A stretch of 64,000 bases of DNA from an uncultured Shewanella sp. (GTDB taxonomy: Bacteria; Pseudomonadota; Gammaproteobacteria; Enterobacterales; Shewanellaceae). Below, in pieces: positions 8,692 through 17,150 of this stretch. The notes beneath the pieces are model-generated. The model was not told where the DNA came from. It searched no databases and saw only the letters and a program-made list of their open reading frames with translations. How positions within the stretch are numbered: position 1 is the stretch's first letter; each line of letters begins with the position of its first letter. The position numbers and the translations under genes are program-made. The stretch is from NCBI RefSeq assembly GCF_947501225.1, contig NZ_CANMUW010000012.1, positions 84,212 to 148,211 on the forward strand, written 5' to 3'.

Positions 8692-10383
8692 TTATCGCAG
8701 TTGCTTTTCAGGATCTTGAAGGATGTCTTCAAACATATCTTTTACCCGGCAGTCGCTACACATCTTTAATCGCTCTGTGTTTGCACTGAAGGCACTATGG
8801 CCTCCGACTGCTTCCAGCATCCGTTGCACCATGGATTGGGTGGCGAAAGGGGTACCACAACGAATGCAATCGAATGGGGCCTCCTCTTTCAGGGTTTGAC
8901 GCTGCTGACGCTGCGCTTTGTCAAAATTCATCTGCGGCGTCAGGCTGATCACCTTCTCGGGACAGGCCGACTCACACAGACCACATTGCACACAATCTTG
9001 TTCGACAAAATGCAACGCAGGCTTATCACCACCATCGGTTAGTGCCTGAGTCGGGCAGGTTGAAACACAAGAGAGGCACAGCGTACATTTGTCGCTGTTG
9101 ATGCTGACTTTACCGTAAGGGATATTGCTTTGGCTCAAGCAAGTATCCACCGAGGCGGCCTGCTCGTTGAGATGGTCGATAGCCGCGTACAGGGTGTTAC
9201 GCTTTGTCGTAGCCGTAAACTCACCGGGAACGATCATCGGCCAGTTGGAGCTGGTCTCCAGCTGCGCAGTAAGATCGCCTATAGTCGACTCATCGATAAT
9301 TGAGATGCGCTGTGGTTGACCCATCTCATCCAGAATATCGTTTGCCAGTTTATGTTCGCCCTGTAGCATCTGAGTCAGAGTCGGTGCCGTCGCTTCGGTG
9401 TTCAGTACCAGGATCTGACGAGCTCCCCATGCGAGTGCTGACATCCAGTGATCCATGCTGGCCACGGTGATCTCTTCCAGAGCAACAGGAATGATGTCGC
9501 CGGGCAGCTCTTCACCGACAAGTGTGGCGCCGTTTGCTTCATCATGGAAAAGGATAACCGGCGCCGTTTGCGCCTGTTCGCGAAAACGCGTCACCAACTT
9601 GTGCAGATAGGAGTGCAAGGCTTGCGGCGTTGGCAGATCATAACTGATGGCACCCGTTGGGCAGGCATTGGTACAACTACCGGCACCATGACAAAGATAA
9701 GGGTCTATCTCGATCATCTTATCTATGCTCTGAATCGCATCGGCTGGACAGAAGTTCAGGCAGCGGTTACAACCATCGATACCATTACGGTGATGGGCAC
9801 AGAGTTCGCTGTTGACCTTAACGTAACGGGGTTTATCAAACTCACCTATCAGATCGGGAAGCTGAGCGATGGCATCGGCTAACTTGGCCTCGTCCTGACC
9901 GACAAAGAAGTAACCCGGTGGTAGCATCTCAAGGTTGATGCAGGGAGACTGACTCAGATCCAGAATAAGATCGAAATGGGCCTTACGTATTGCGACCATG
10001 CTAAGTTCAACGGCGTTGGTTTCAGAAGCTGTGTCTGAACCTGCGTCGACCTTAACCTGAAACTGGCCAAGGAAACCTTTAATTTCAATGAGTTTATTAT
10101 AAAAGCTCTCAACATGTTCTGCAGAGCTCATCACCTTTTCCAGATGTGCTTCATCCTGGCTGGTGATTGACTCATTGGCTAAGATGGCAAGCTTGCCCAT
10201 ATCAGACAACTTGTCCGCCGCTAAGCGGGCCAGATCTTCCGGCCCAATGATCAGCACATTTCCCTCAGTGGTATAACTCACCGTTGGCGGGATCAGATTC
10301 TGAAGAACCTGAGTATTGGCCAACACCTGCTGTCGAACTGCCTTGAGTTCAACCTGGGTATCATTATTCAAATTTTTGCTCAC
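8692..10383 (-). CDS. Multi-cluster 4Fe-4S ferredoxin-type protein of the fdh locus
   Basis: 563-residue soluble iron-sulfur protein with two pairs of ferredoxin motifs. The first pair, near residues 195-245, comprises CNRCLNFC and CHGAGSCTNACP; the second, near 433-475, comprises CTLCLSCVSTCP and CVQCGLCESACP. A short zinc-ribbon-like CIRC and CSDC pair lies at the C-terminus. No signal peptide is seen, so it is probably cytoplasmic. The start is GTG at 10381-10383, supported by AGGAACGCAAC upstream. It precedes the TorD-like gene by about 10 bp, so the two are co-transcribed. The family accompanies formate dehydrogenase clusters; a role in electron supply to cofactor assembly is inference. 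Confidence 0.85.
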   Translation of the reverse strand: MSKNLNNDTQVELKAVRQQVLANTQVLQNLIPPTVSYTTEGNVLIIGPEDLARLAADKLSDMGKLAILANESITSQDEAHLEKVMSSAEHVESFYNKLIEIKGFLGQFQVKVDAGSDTASETNAVELSMVAIRKAHFDLILDLSQSPCINLEMLPPGYFFVGQDEAKLADAIAQLPDLIGEFDKPRYVKVNSELCAHHRNGIDGCNRCLNFCPADAIQSIDKMIEIDPYLCHGAGSCTNACPTGAISYDLPTPQALHSYLHKLVTRFREQAQTAPVILFHDEANGATLVGEELPGDIIPVALEEITVASMDHWMSALAWGARQILVLNTEATAPTLTQMLQGEHKLANDILDEMGQPQRISIIDESTIGDLTAQLETSSNWPMIVPGEFTATTKRNTLYAAIDHLNEQAASVDTCLSQSNIPYGKVSINSDKCTLCLSCVSTCPTQALTDGGDKPALHFVEQDCVQCGLCESACPEKVISLTPQMNFDKAQRQQRQTLKEEAPFDCIRCGTPFATQSMVQRMLEAVGGHSAFSANTERLKMCSDCRVKDMFEDILQDPEKQLR

Positions 10384-10606
10384 GTTGCGTTCCTGAACAG
10401 TTTTGGCTGTTGCTGTCAGCTAGGCTGCTATCGGTTTCTCCTGATTGCTCAGGGAGACCTTTATCTGCGCTATTATTGACTCTGCGCTAGCGTTACCTAT
10501 TTCATCTGCTGGCATCACATGTCTGCTGTTATCCGCAGACTATATGGCCATAAGTACAGCAATTCACATACCAAATTTATGGATATTAAACTTCTCTAAA
10601 ATCACG

Positions 10607-11233
10607 TTAAGAAACCGTAACCTTGGGTTCGCCTTCTTTTTGTGGTTCATTTTGGGCCAAGTCATCACTCTCGACGTCCAAAATGTCCCCGCTCAATTCT
10701 TCAGCAGGTTGAGCCGCAATCTCCCCGGTATTTCCGCTATCGGTTTCGTTTGTTACGGCCAGGGATTCATCAAGCTCCTCCTCCGTATCTTTAGTGATAT
10801 GGCGGAAAACTTTCTTGGCGAGCTCGGCGGAGTGCTCCGGTGTCAGCTTAGGTTGGTTGCTGTAATCGAGGGCGTATTCGAGCAGGCCATCGATCTCATT
10901 GTATTGAGGCTGTTTCCAGAGTGCTCTCAGGGCTGCGGCCTTGGCGGTAGGATCAACATTATCAGCCATAAAGCTGGCGAAGCTGCCTCCCACCTCAATC
11001 TTCTCTGGATCCGGCAGGTCTTCTGCGGATAGCAGCTTATCTTCCGCCGGTGACGCTGATGATGTCTCAACCGCATCACTTTCAGATAAAGGATCCTGAA
11101 TTGGTGCTTCTGCTTGCTCCAGCGCGGCTTGCTCTGCAGCCTGCTGTGCTTTCTCTTCCGCCTCTTTCTCATCGGCCACCTGTTGGCGGCGAAGATTCCA
11201 GCGGGAAAATAATCCGGTAGGTTTATCGCTCAT
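10607..11233 (-). CDS. DUF3306 family protein of the fdh locus
   Basis: 208 residues. The N-terminus (GLFSRWNLRRQQ) and the central globular part (FMADNVDPTAKAAALRALW and the following YALDYSNQP) match DUF3306, a family found beside DUF3305 in formate dehydrogenase clusters. Between them is a long Glu/Ala-rich charged stretch, probably coiled coil or disordered, and the C-terminus is acidic and low-complexity. There is no signal peptide. Its ATG overlaps the stop of the DUF3305 gene (TGATG), so the pair is translationally coupled. The function is unknown; context suggests assembly of the enzyme. Confidence 0.8.
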   Translation of the reverse strand: MSDKPTGLFSRWNLRRQQVADEKEAEEKAQQAAEQAALEQAEAPIQDPLSESDAVETSSASPAEDKLLSAEDLPDPEKIEVGGSFASFMADNVDPTAKAAALRALWKQPQYNEIDGLLEYALDYSNQPKLTPEHSAELAKKVFRHITKDTEEELDESLAVTNETDSGNTGEIAAQPAEELSGDILDVESDDLAQNEPQKEGEPKVTVS

Positions 11234-11703
11234 CAGTTTCTCTGCCCAAAGTTGTTATTGCTGCTTGGACCCTCATTCTTGCGGCGATTTACATGCTTAC
11301 GACGGTGAGCACAGATCTCTACCTCCCCATGGCGGGTGATAAAAGCTTCGATCCAACATGCAACTGCGCCTGGCATAGGTAGATTAAGTACCGGCGTATC
11401 GCCTTCGAGACAACCTGCTGCGACATTCTGATCGGCGGATATAGCGGCGGGAACCCAGGTGCCATCCTCCAACTCATCGCAGACGATGTACAACATGGCG
11501 TTGTCCATATCCAGGTTTAAACGGTAACTCGCGCGTTCATCTTTATGCAGCTCGAGCATGATGAGTGTGGACCCTTCGGGTGCCTGATGCGTCGCGGGTA
11601 GTATCTGATCCAGCTCCCAGGTCACTGAGGTCCAGCGCCCGACTTGTTTCTCTACCTTCTTAAGAGAAACGTGCATAGGCCATTGGCTTTCGGTATGTTG
11701 CAT
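11233..11703 (-). CDS. DUF3305 family protein of the fdh locus
   Basis: 156 residues beginning MQHTESQWPMHVSLKKVEKQ. The combination of a strand WPMHVSL, a W-x3-W element (VGRWTSVTWEL) and a C-terminal RRKHVNRRKN basic tail fits DUF3305. The open frame reaches 11820, but ATG at 11701-11703 has GGAG six bases before it and gives the usual family length. It is the first gene of a minus-strand group running DUF3305, DUF3306, ferredoxin-like, TorD-like, and is divergent from fdhD, with a palindromic site in between. The role is unknown beyond consistent linkage to formate dehydrogenase. Confidence 0.78.
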   Translation of the reverse strand: MQHTESQWPMHVSLKKVEKQVGRWTSVTWELDQILPATHQAPEGSTLIMLELHKDERASYRLNLDMDNAMLYIVCDELEDGTWVPAAISADQNVAAGCLEGDTPVLNLPMPGAVACWIEAFITRHGEVEICAHRRKHVNRRKNEGPSSNNNFGQRN

Positions 11704-11837
11704 TCGGTCTCCGTCTTGCCTGCAGAGGCATGTCGAGATGACAGGCCAGCTAAGTAACTTATCCCTGTTGAAGCAATTTACATGCCAGCCTAAAGGTTGT
11801 GATAACTTGAGCTGGATCATAAATTACCGCCTAAGAT

Positions 11838-11875
11838 TAGGACAATTTGTCCTATATGCAATTCAGGCTAGGACA
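11838..11875. promoter_or_regulatory. Palindromic operator-like site in the DUF3305/fdhD divergent promoter region
   Basis: A perfect 17-bp palindrome, TAGGACAATTTGTCCTA, at 11838-11854 is followed exactly 31 bp later by the half site TAGGACA at 11869-11875. It lies about midway between the divergent DUF3305 (start 11703) and fdhD (start 11995) genes. I do not recognise the regulator; the helix-turn-helix protein encoded just downstream is one candidate. Confidence 0.55.
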
Positions 11876-11994
11876 TAAAAGGGCGCTTTGTAGGCAGAAA
11901 ATGCGAGAGATCACGCATTGGGGCGCGGAATACAAACCTGGGTACAATTATTGCTATGCTCTAGCCATCGAATGTTCAAAATGAGTTTCAAGCC

Positions 11995-12843
11995 TTGAGC
12001 CAGCACAAACCCAGCTTAATCAAAACCGATACCGATGTGCCGCTAACCATCGCAGTGAATGCCATAGATGAGAATGGAGAGCGCGTCGAGAAGCATATCG
12101 CGTGTGAGCGTCCGATGACGGTCTACCTTAACTGGCGTCCTATCGTGACCCTGATGACCTTAGGTGCCCGCGCCGAATCGCTCTCGCTGGGATATCTGAA
12201 GAACCAAGGCTTCATCTCCGACCTTAAGCAGCTAGAGTCTGTGATTGTCGACTGGGACGTCAACTCGGCAGCCATCATCACATCGGAAACCACCGCCGAT
12301 ATTGAGGAGAAGCTTTCCGAGAAGACCGTCACTACCGGCTGTGGTCAGGGCACGGTTTACGGCGGTTTCATGGATGGGCTCGACGATATCGCTCTGCCAA
12401 AACCCGAACTCAAACAGAGCATGATCTATAGCCTGCTGAAAAACATCAGCGCCTATAATGAAACCTACAAGAATGCCGGTGCGGTGCATGGTTGCGGACT
12501 GTGTCAGGACGACAAGATAGTCGACTTCGTCGAAGACGTGGGTCGTCATAACGCGGTAGACACACTCGCCGGTGAGATGTGGTTAAAGCAGGACACAGGC
12601 AACAACAAACTCTTTTACACCACGGGTCGCCTGACCTCTGAGATGGTGATTAAAGTGGCCAAGATGGGTATTCCCGTTGTGTTATCACGCAGCGGTGCGA
12701 CTCAGATGGGTCTTGAGCTCGCCCAGAAGCTGGGTATCACCATGATAGCCCGCGCTAAGGGCCGACACTTCCTCATCTACAACGGGGCCGAAAATGTCGA
12801 ATTCGATGCCATGCCACCTAAGCGCCCGGCTAAAATCGGTTAA
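11995..12843 (+). CDS. fdhD: FdhD, formate dehydrogenase sulfurtransferase
   Basis: Cytoplasmic protein that transfers sulfur from IscS to the molybdenum cofactor of formate dehydrogenase, without which FdhA is inactive. The 282 residues match FdhD throughout: the TTGCGQGTVYGG loop near residue 115, then GAVHGCGLCQ with a CGxC pair, and the conserved VEDVGRHNAVDTL and LTSEMVIKVAKMGIPVVLSRSG blocks. The start appears to be TTG at 11995: all upstream ATGs run into a stop in another frame, and a GAG lies nine bases before. Divergent from the accessory operon and followed by a probable regulator. Confidence 0.93.
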   Translation: MSQHKPSLIKTDTDVPLTIAVNAIDENGERVEKHIACERPMTVYLNWRPIVTLMTLGARAESLSLGYLKNQGFISDLKQLESVIVDWDVNSAAIITSETTADIEEKLSEKTVTTGCGQGTVYGGFMDGLDDIALPKPELKQSMIYSLLKNISAYNETYKNAGAVHGCGLCQDDKIVDFVEDVGRHNAVDTLAGEMWLKQDTGNNKLFYTTGRLTSEMVIKVAKMGIPVVLSRSGATQMGLELAQKLGITMIARAKGRHFLIYNGAENVEFDAMPPKRPAKIG

Positions 12844-12929
12844 CAGAAGCAAGCTGGCAGCACCCGGCTTGAGCACGATATATTTTTTTATAGGAACTCT
12901 GCCGCAGAGTTCTTGGTTAAGGAACAGTA

Positions 12930-13835
12930 ATGACAGAACCAAGTGAACTCGTCTACATGAGCGCCAAACAGGTCGCTGAGTATCTAGATCTTAATGAAAA
13001 GAAGGTCTATGCCATGGCGAATGACAGAGTCTTACCCGCCACCAAAATCACTGGTAAATGGCTGTTTCCCAAGATTCTTATCGATCGCTGGATCATGGAC
13101 TCATGCCACAGCGGCATGCTCTCCGACCGTATGCATATCACGGGCAGCGACGATCCCCTGCTCTCCATGCTGGTCTCCCGCCTGATGACCCAGATAGGTA
13201 AGAGCGACCTGATCAGCTACAGCTCCACCGGCTCGAGAATGGGACTGGACCTTCTCTCCCGCGGCTACGCCGATGTCTGCACGCTTCATTGGGGCAGTGT
13301 CGACGAGCGTAATATTCGCCATCCGGCGCTGCTTAAGGGCTATGCCAACCACCAACAGTGGGTCATGGTACACGGCTATACCCGTAAACAGGGGCTGATG
13401 GTACGCAGCGATATGTTGCAGCAGTGTCAGGAGGAGGAGAAGATAGTCTCCCTGCCCTGGCGCTGGGTCGACAGACAGGCCGGCGCTGGCAGCCAGCAAC
13501 ATCTGGAGCACTGGCTGATGAAGCAGGGCGCCGCCCTCACCCACCTGAACGCCAACGTCACCGCCTACAGCGAACGCGAACTCGCCGCCTATATCGCCCG
13601 TGGCGATGCCGATATCGGCTTCGGCTGCCAATCGGTTGCCATGGAGAGCGGCCTGAGCTTTATCCCGCTGATCACAGAGTCATTCGACTTCGTCATGCCA
13701 CAGGGGATCTACTTCCGCCGCCAGCTACAGCACCTGTTCGATATGCTTGCCAGCACCCAGACACGCCAGCTGGCCGCCACTTTAGGTGGATATGATTTGA
13801 CTGATTGTGGGCAGCTACTTTGGAATCCTAGTTAG
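12930..13835 (+). CDS. Helix-turn-helix (excisionase-type) regulator with periplasmic-binding-like domain
   Basis: 301 residues in two parts. Residues about 8-55 form a winged MerR/excisionase-like DNA-binding domain (YMSAKQVAEYLDLNEKKVYAMA). From about residue 70 there is a substrate-binding-protein-like domain of the kind linked to molybdate or LysR effectors (SRGYADVCTLHWG, GDADIGFGCQSVA, PLITESFDFVMPQ). AAGGAACAGTA precedes the ATG. Position after fdhD makes it the likely regulator of the fdh genes, perhaps sensing molybdate or formate; that is inference. Its reading frame is notably GC-rich compared with the accessory DNA that follows. Confidence 0.8.
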   Translation: MTEPSELVYMSAKQVAEYLDLNEKKVYAMANDRVLPATKITGKWLFPKILIDRWIMDSCHSGMLSDRMHITGSDDPLLSMLVSRLMTQIGKSDLISYSSTGSRMGLDLLSRGYADVCTLHWGSVDERNIRHPALLKGYANHQQWVMVHGYTRKQGLMVRSDMLQQCQEEEKIVSLPWRWVDRQAGAGSQQHLEHWLMKQGAALTHLNANVTAYSERELAAYIARGDADIGFGCQSVAMESGLSFIPLITESFDFVMPQGIYFRRQLQHLFDMLASTQTRQLAATLGGYDLTDCGQLLWNPS

Positions 13836-13859
13836 GATGATTGTCGGTTAACAATTGTT

Positions 13860-14068
13860 GAAGTAACTTTTTGATTTGGCCTGATTAGGTATCTAATCGG
13901 GTCATTTTGAACATGGACCCGCAATGTTATCTATCACCAGCCATGGGCTTAAGTGCAAACACTTCTTCAGCACGCTGTAAATATATCCCTATACGCTCCG
14001 CGAAAACATCCATGTTTTCGAGGGCCTCAGCAGTGTTTGCACCTGATTATCACTCTCTTCGATTTAGC
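13860..14068. repeat. Intergenic repeat module A, copy 1
   Basis: About 210 bp, repeated directly at 14393-14600 and partly at 36745-36890. It can fold as a long stem: GTGCAAACACT (13953-13963) pairs perfectly with 14032-14042, and inside lies CGAAAACATCCATGTTTTCG (14001-14020). The left part starts GAAGTAACTTTTTGATTTGG. No gene is seen in it. Confidence 0.85.
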
Positions 14069-14105
14069 ATGATTAGGTGCATCGTAGGTCCAATTCTAGC
14101 ACTTG

Positions 14106-14339
14106 TTATATTGCGCTAGGTCCTACAATTATATCAGGACCATGACTATCCCAATCAGGCCAATTATCTTGTAAATGAGAATGTTCAAATGAAGCCCCAT
14201 CTGATTCCAGCTCATCAGCCATTTTATTGATAAAGGAGGCTATTTCTCTAAGACACTTTGGACTTGCAGTGATTGTAACTTCTGACATTTCAATTAAGTC
14301 CGAATCATCTTCTGTCTTTTCATATCCGTAAATCTTCAC
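14106..14339 (-). CDS. Small protein resembling Imm32-family immunity proteins
   Basis: 77 residues: a charged N-terminal strand region (KIYGYEKTEDDSDLIEMSEVTI), then SPKCLREIASFINKMADELE, an FEHSHLQD motif and a PDIIVGPS end. The order of an acidic N-terminus, a helix with an LREIASFI-like motif, HxHL and a final hydrophobic strand is what I recall of the Imm32 family, which protects against toxins of polymorphic-toxin systems. No toxin gene is adjacent. GTG start at 14337-14339 with GGAGAGAGTT before it. The gene is AT-rich compared with its neighbours and lies between two direct copies of module A, which suggests acquisition. Family assignment is tentative. Confidence 0.5.
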   Translation of the reverse strand: MKIYGYEKTEDDSDLIEMSEVTITASPKCLREIASFINKMADELESDGASFEHSHLQDNWPDWDSHGPDIIVGPSAI

Positions 14340-14392
14340 AACTCTCTCCTACCAATTTAAAGGGCTACGACCGCTATATTTCCTTTATTCCA

Positions 14393-14600
14393 GAAGTAAC
14401 TTTTGATTTGGCCTGATTAGGTATCTAACCAGGTCATTTTGAACATTGACCTGCAATGTTATCTATCACCTGCCGTGGGCTTAAGTGCAGATACTTCTGT
14501 GACACGGCACAAGTATATCCCTATAGCCTCGACGGCGGCATCCATGCCGCCAACGGTCACAGCCGCATCTACACCGGGTTATCAACCTCTTCGATTTGGC
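14393..14600. repeat. Intergenic repeat module A, copy 2
   Basis: Direct copy of 13860-14068, offset about 533 bp. The inner hairpin is GGCGGCATCCATGCCGCC (14534-14551), with arms different from copy 1 but the same ATCCAT centre. The outer arms 14485-14503 and 14556-14574 pair at 15 of 19 positions. Short sequences of the type TTAAAGRGCTACGACC...TTTATTCCA flank the copy on both sides (about 14357-14392 and 14632-14660). Confidence 0.85.
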
Positions 14601-14657
14601 GTTGTTCTGTACTGGAAAGACATAAGTAATTAAAGAGCTACGACCCCTTTATTCCAT

Positions 14658-14918
14658 TTAGTGCTTCATAAAGATATTCCACACCCACCCTAATAGATTA
14701 GGGATCACTTTAGGAAATAAGAATGCTAACAATGAAAACACTGACACCAAAATCAAAAAGCCTTTTCCGCCAACGGTAAAATCTAGCTGCAAAGCTAACA
14801 GGTTTTGACTAATTTTAAGACTCAGAAATAAACTGGTAGGTACAGAAAAGAAAAGAGAAGCAAAAACACTGATTAATCTATCGGAAAGTGGAGCCTGATC
14901 TTGTTTGGAGCGCCTCAT
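14658..14918 (-). CDS. Small membrane protein, hypothetical
   Basis: 86 residues that I do not recognise. A basic N-terminus (MRRSKQDQ) is followed by hydrophobic stretches at about 12-36 (VFASLFFSVPTSLFLSLKI) and 50-83 (GFLILVSVFSLLAFLFPKVIPNLLG), so two or three inner-membrane helices are likely. The ATG at 14916-14918 has AGAGG about nine bases upstream. AT-rich base use and position among repeat modules suggest accessory DNA. It could have a neighbour-linked role with the immunity-like protein, but nothing in the sequence shows it. Confidence 0.5.
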   Translation of the reverse strand: MRRSKQDQAPLSDRLISVFASLFFSVPTSLFLSLKISQNLLALQLDFTVGGKGFLILVSVFSLLAFLFPKVIPNLLGWVWNIFMKH

Positions 14919-15423
14919 CCTTGAATACCTCTAACAGCTGCACAGTGTGCATGTTCACAGTATCTACATGAACTTAAGGTAGTTAGCGTTTTTTTACAAG
15001 GCTTAGACTTCCCTAACAGATATCAGAATACTCGACATACCCAGTAATCCACCAGATACGACGATTCCCCACTGGAAGGCGAATAATCTCCAGAGGTGAT
15101 TGTGGTTATAAGCGAGAGGTATGGATACCGAACTGGCAATTAAACAGGGACGTTGTTGATGAGGCCGTTCTTTGGCATCCATACCACCACGGCATTTGTG
15201 AATCCATTCACATCAGGCGAGCAGTCCTCCTTGCCCTACTCTTTGCAATTAAGTGTGGAATGGAATTCCACGACGCCTACTCTTTTAACGTGAGTAAGCG
15301 AAGCTTGATTAGGGGTTTACTCGGCTGACAAGCTGAAGAGTGATGCAATCACTCATCTCCAGTTGTTAGACGAAGTCTAATTATCAAGGTCAGGCGTAGC
15401 CCGATAAAAAAACCGTTAAAAGG
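14919..15423. other. 505-bp non-coding region with hairpin repeats
   Basis: No gene is seen. The stretch contains several palindromes centred on ATCCAT or ATGGAT: GGTATGGATACC (15118-15129), which can also pair with 15177-15185; TGTGAATCCATTCACA (15197-15212); and GTGGAATGGAATTCCAC (15255-15271). The segment around 15218-15275 recurs at 38233-38276 (AGCAGTCCTCCTTGCCCT, then GTGGAATGGAATTCCACGAC). Confidence 0.75.
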
Positions 15424-16569
15424 CTAAGAGCGATACTTAGCCCAAAGCTCCCTTTGCTTTGGCGTCAAAAAACTCCAGGCCAAAACCCGGGTAAGCTTGT
15501 TGCCCTGCGCCATATCTATGGTCTTCACCGTTACCGCCCCCGCCTTTTCCAGTGCACTGTAACAGGGCTGCAGGTTCTCTTTCTTCGATACCAGGCTGGT
15601 GAACCATAAACATTGAGTGGCAAAATCTCTGCTCTCGCGGATCATGTTAGCGAGAAACTGCTTCTCGCCGCCTTCGCACCAGAGTTCGGCCTTCTGACCG
15701 CCGAAGTTCAGCTCGGCCCCCTGCTTATCACCGCCAACAGCGGGAGCAGGCTCATGGCCCTTCGCCGCACGGTTTGCCGCCAGGTTCTTCACCTTGCGAA
15801 GGGTGCCCTCACTGGCCTCCTCAAGTGACCCGTGAAATGGCGGGTTACAGAGGGTGATATCGAATCTGTCATCAGGGCCGATAATGCCGTGAAACACCTT
15901 TTGCTGATCGGTTTGCAGCCGTGTCTGTAACTTGCCCTGCAGAGAAGGGTTAGCCTCGACAATCCGGTTAACGTTCTCTATCGACAGGGGATCCACATCA
16001 CTGGCGACAAACCGCCAGCCATAGGCTTGAATGCCGAGTATCGGGTAGATGCCATTGGCGCCGGTTCCAATATCCAGCGCGTTAATTTTCAATCTTTTCT
16101 GTGACTTAGGCTTTACAGTTGCAGTCTGTGGGACATTTTGTCCCGCCTCAACTCCGGCCAACAGATCGGCAATATAGTGAAGGTAGTCGACCCGTCCCGG
16201 GATAGGGGGGCAGAGAAAGCCTGTGGGTATATCCCAATACTCGATCCCGTAGTGAAGTTGTAACAGGGCCAGGTTCAGCGCCTTAACGGCCAGAGGGTCG
16301 GCGAAGTCTATCGAAAGATTACCATAGGGGTTAGGCCTGACATAGGGCTTTAACGCCGGGCTCGCCTCGATCAACTTATCAAAGTCGTAACCATCCCTGT
16401 GCAGGTTTCGCTCATGGAGACCTTTCTTTACGGTCGTCGTTTCGGACTTGGCTCTTGTCTGGGGATTATTTTCGAACTTAGCCTGCCGCTTGCCTGCCGG
16501 TTTGTTACGTCTGCTCTGTTTCCGGTTGTTCTGTTTTGGCGTGAGCTTTTTTTGCGTGAGCTTGGTCAT
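15424..16569 (-). CDS. rlmF: 23S rRNA (adenine(1618)-N6)-methyltransferase
   Basis: Adds an N6-methyl group to A1618 of 23S rRNA using S-adenosylmethionine. The 381 residues contain a very basic N-terminal extension of about 50 residues rich in Lys, Arg, Asn and Gln, then the RlmF core: GLHERNLHRDGYDF, the SAM site LDIGTGANGIYPILG near 165-180, and the catalytic CNPPFHGS near 240. The core is a full-length match to E. coli YbiN; the extension is longer than in E. coli. ATG at 16567-16569. It appears to be a single-gene unit, convergent with nothing and followed by non-coding repeats. Confidence 0.93.
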   Translation of the reverse strand: MTKLTQKKLTPKQNNRKQSRRNKPAGKRQAKFENNPQTRAKSETTTVKKGLHERNLHRDGYDFDKLIEASPALKPYVRPNPYGNLSIDFADPLAVKALNLALLQLHYGIEYWDIPTGFLCPPIPGRVDYLHYIADLLAGVEAGQNVPQTATVKPKSQKRLKINALDIGTGANGIYPILGIQAYGWRFVASDVDPLSIENVNRIVEANPSLQGKLQTRLQTDQQKVFHGIIGPDDRFDITLCNPPFHGSLEEASEGTLRKVKNLAANRAAKGHEPAPAVGGDKQGAELNFGGQKAELWCEGGEKQFLANMIRESRDFATQCLWFTSLVSKKENLQPCYSALEKAGAVTVKTIDMAQGNKLTRVLAWSFLTPKQRELWAKYRS

Positions 16570-16628
16570 ATGCGATCTTATGCCATCAGCCGAGACACTA
16601 ATGGCAGTAGTAGAGGAGGGAAATAAAA

Positions 16629-17042
16629 CTAATCGTACAGGTACTTGGTAAAGAGTAGGTTAACGATAATGGCCTTGCCGGTTTCCTGCTCGATGAGGCG
16701 ATTGACAGTGTCATAGCACTCACGTCTTATCTCCTCCCTTCCGGTCAGTGATTTAACCTTATCTGCGGTCTGACTCCCCATGATCTCCAGTATGGCGGCG
16801 CGCAGCAGGGGATCATGATGCTCCAGGGCGATCAGATCTTCGGGATCTTTGACCATCAACTCGATACCGATACGGACAAACCCCAGCTTCTTACCGGTAG
16901 AGATATAGTTGGTAATGAGATCGGGTTCGAAGCCATAATAGGCAAAGTTATCTACAATCTCTTCATCTTCGGCGTAAGCACCAAAGCTGAAAATTGTCGC
17001 GACTAAAATAAGCAGTAGCGATGCAAATTTTTGAATTTTCAA
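16629..17042 (-). CDS. FliL-like flagellar basal body-associated protein
   Basis: 137 residues with an N-terminal signal or membrane anchor (FASLLLILVATIFSFGAYA) and a globular part typical of FliL: FAYYGFEPDLITNYI, GFVRIGIELMVKD, HDPLLRAAILEIMGSQ, LTGREEIRRECYDTVN and the final IIVNLLFTKYLYD. FliL proteins associate with the flagellar stator; here the gene is isolated from flagellar genes, as in other Shewanella. The start is TTG at 17040-17042, supported by AGGAG six bases upstream and by the signal sequence starting immediately. It is divergent from ubiC, sharing a roughly 110-bp promoter region. Confidence 0.82.
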   Translation of the reverse strand: MKIQKFASLLLILVATIFSFGAYAEDEEIVDNFAYYGFEPDLITNYISTGKKLGFVRIGIELMVKDPEDLIALEHHDPLLRAAILEIMGSQTADKVKSLTGREEIRRECYDTVNRLIEQETGKAIIVNLLFTKYLYD

Positions 17043-17150
17043 GAATGACTCCTACTCTTATGTAACAAATGCCTGCTAATCTTTCTGGCTATCATTTTCC
17101 AGCGTGCTAGACTGCACCAGTTTGCCGGCCAGTATTGTACCGAGAATTAA

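Noticed and set aside
14439-14633. 64-residue ORF, with a similar 70-residue ORF at 13907-14119
   Set aside because: Both are the translated module A repeat; their likeness reflects the repeat, and the hairpin arms vary without regard to codons.
13860-14660. Integron cassette array with attC sites
   Set aside because: Module A has no recognisable attC core (GTTRRRY and its complement) and no integrase is seen; the inner stems vary too much in the wrong places.
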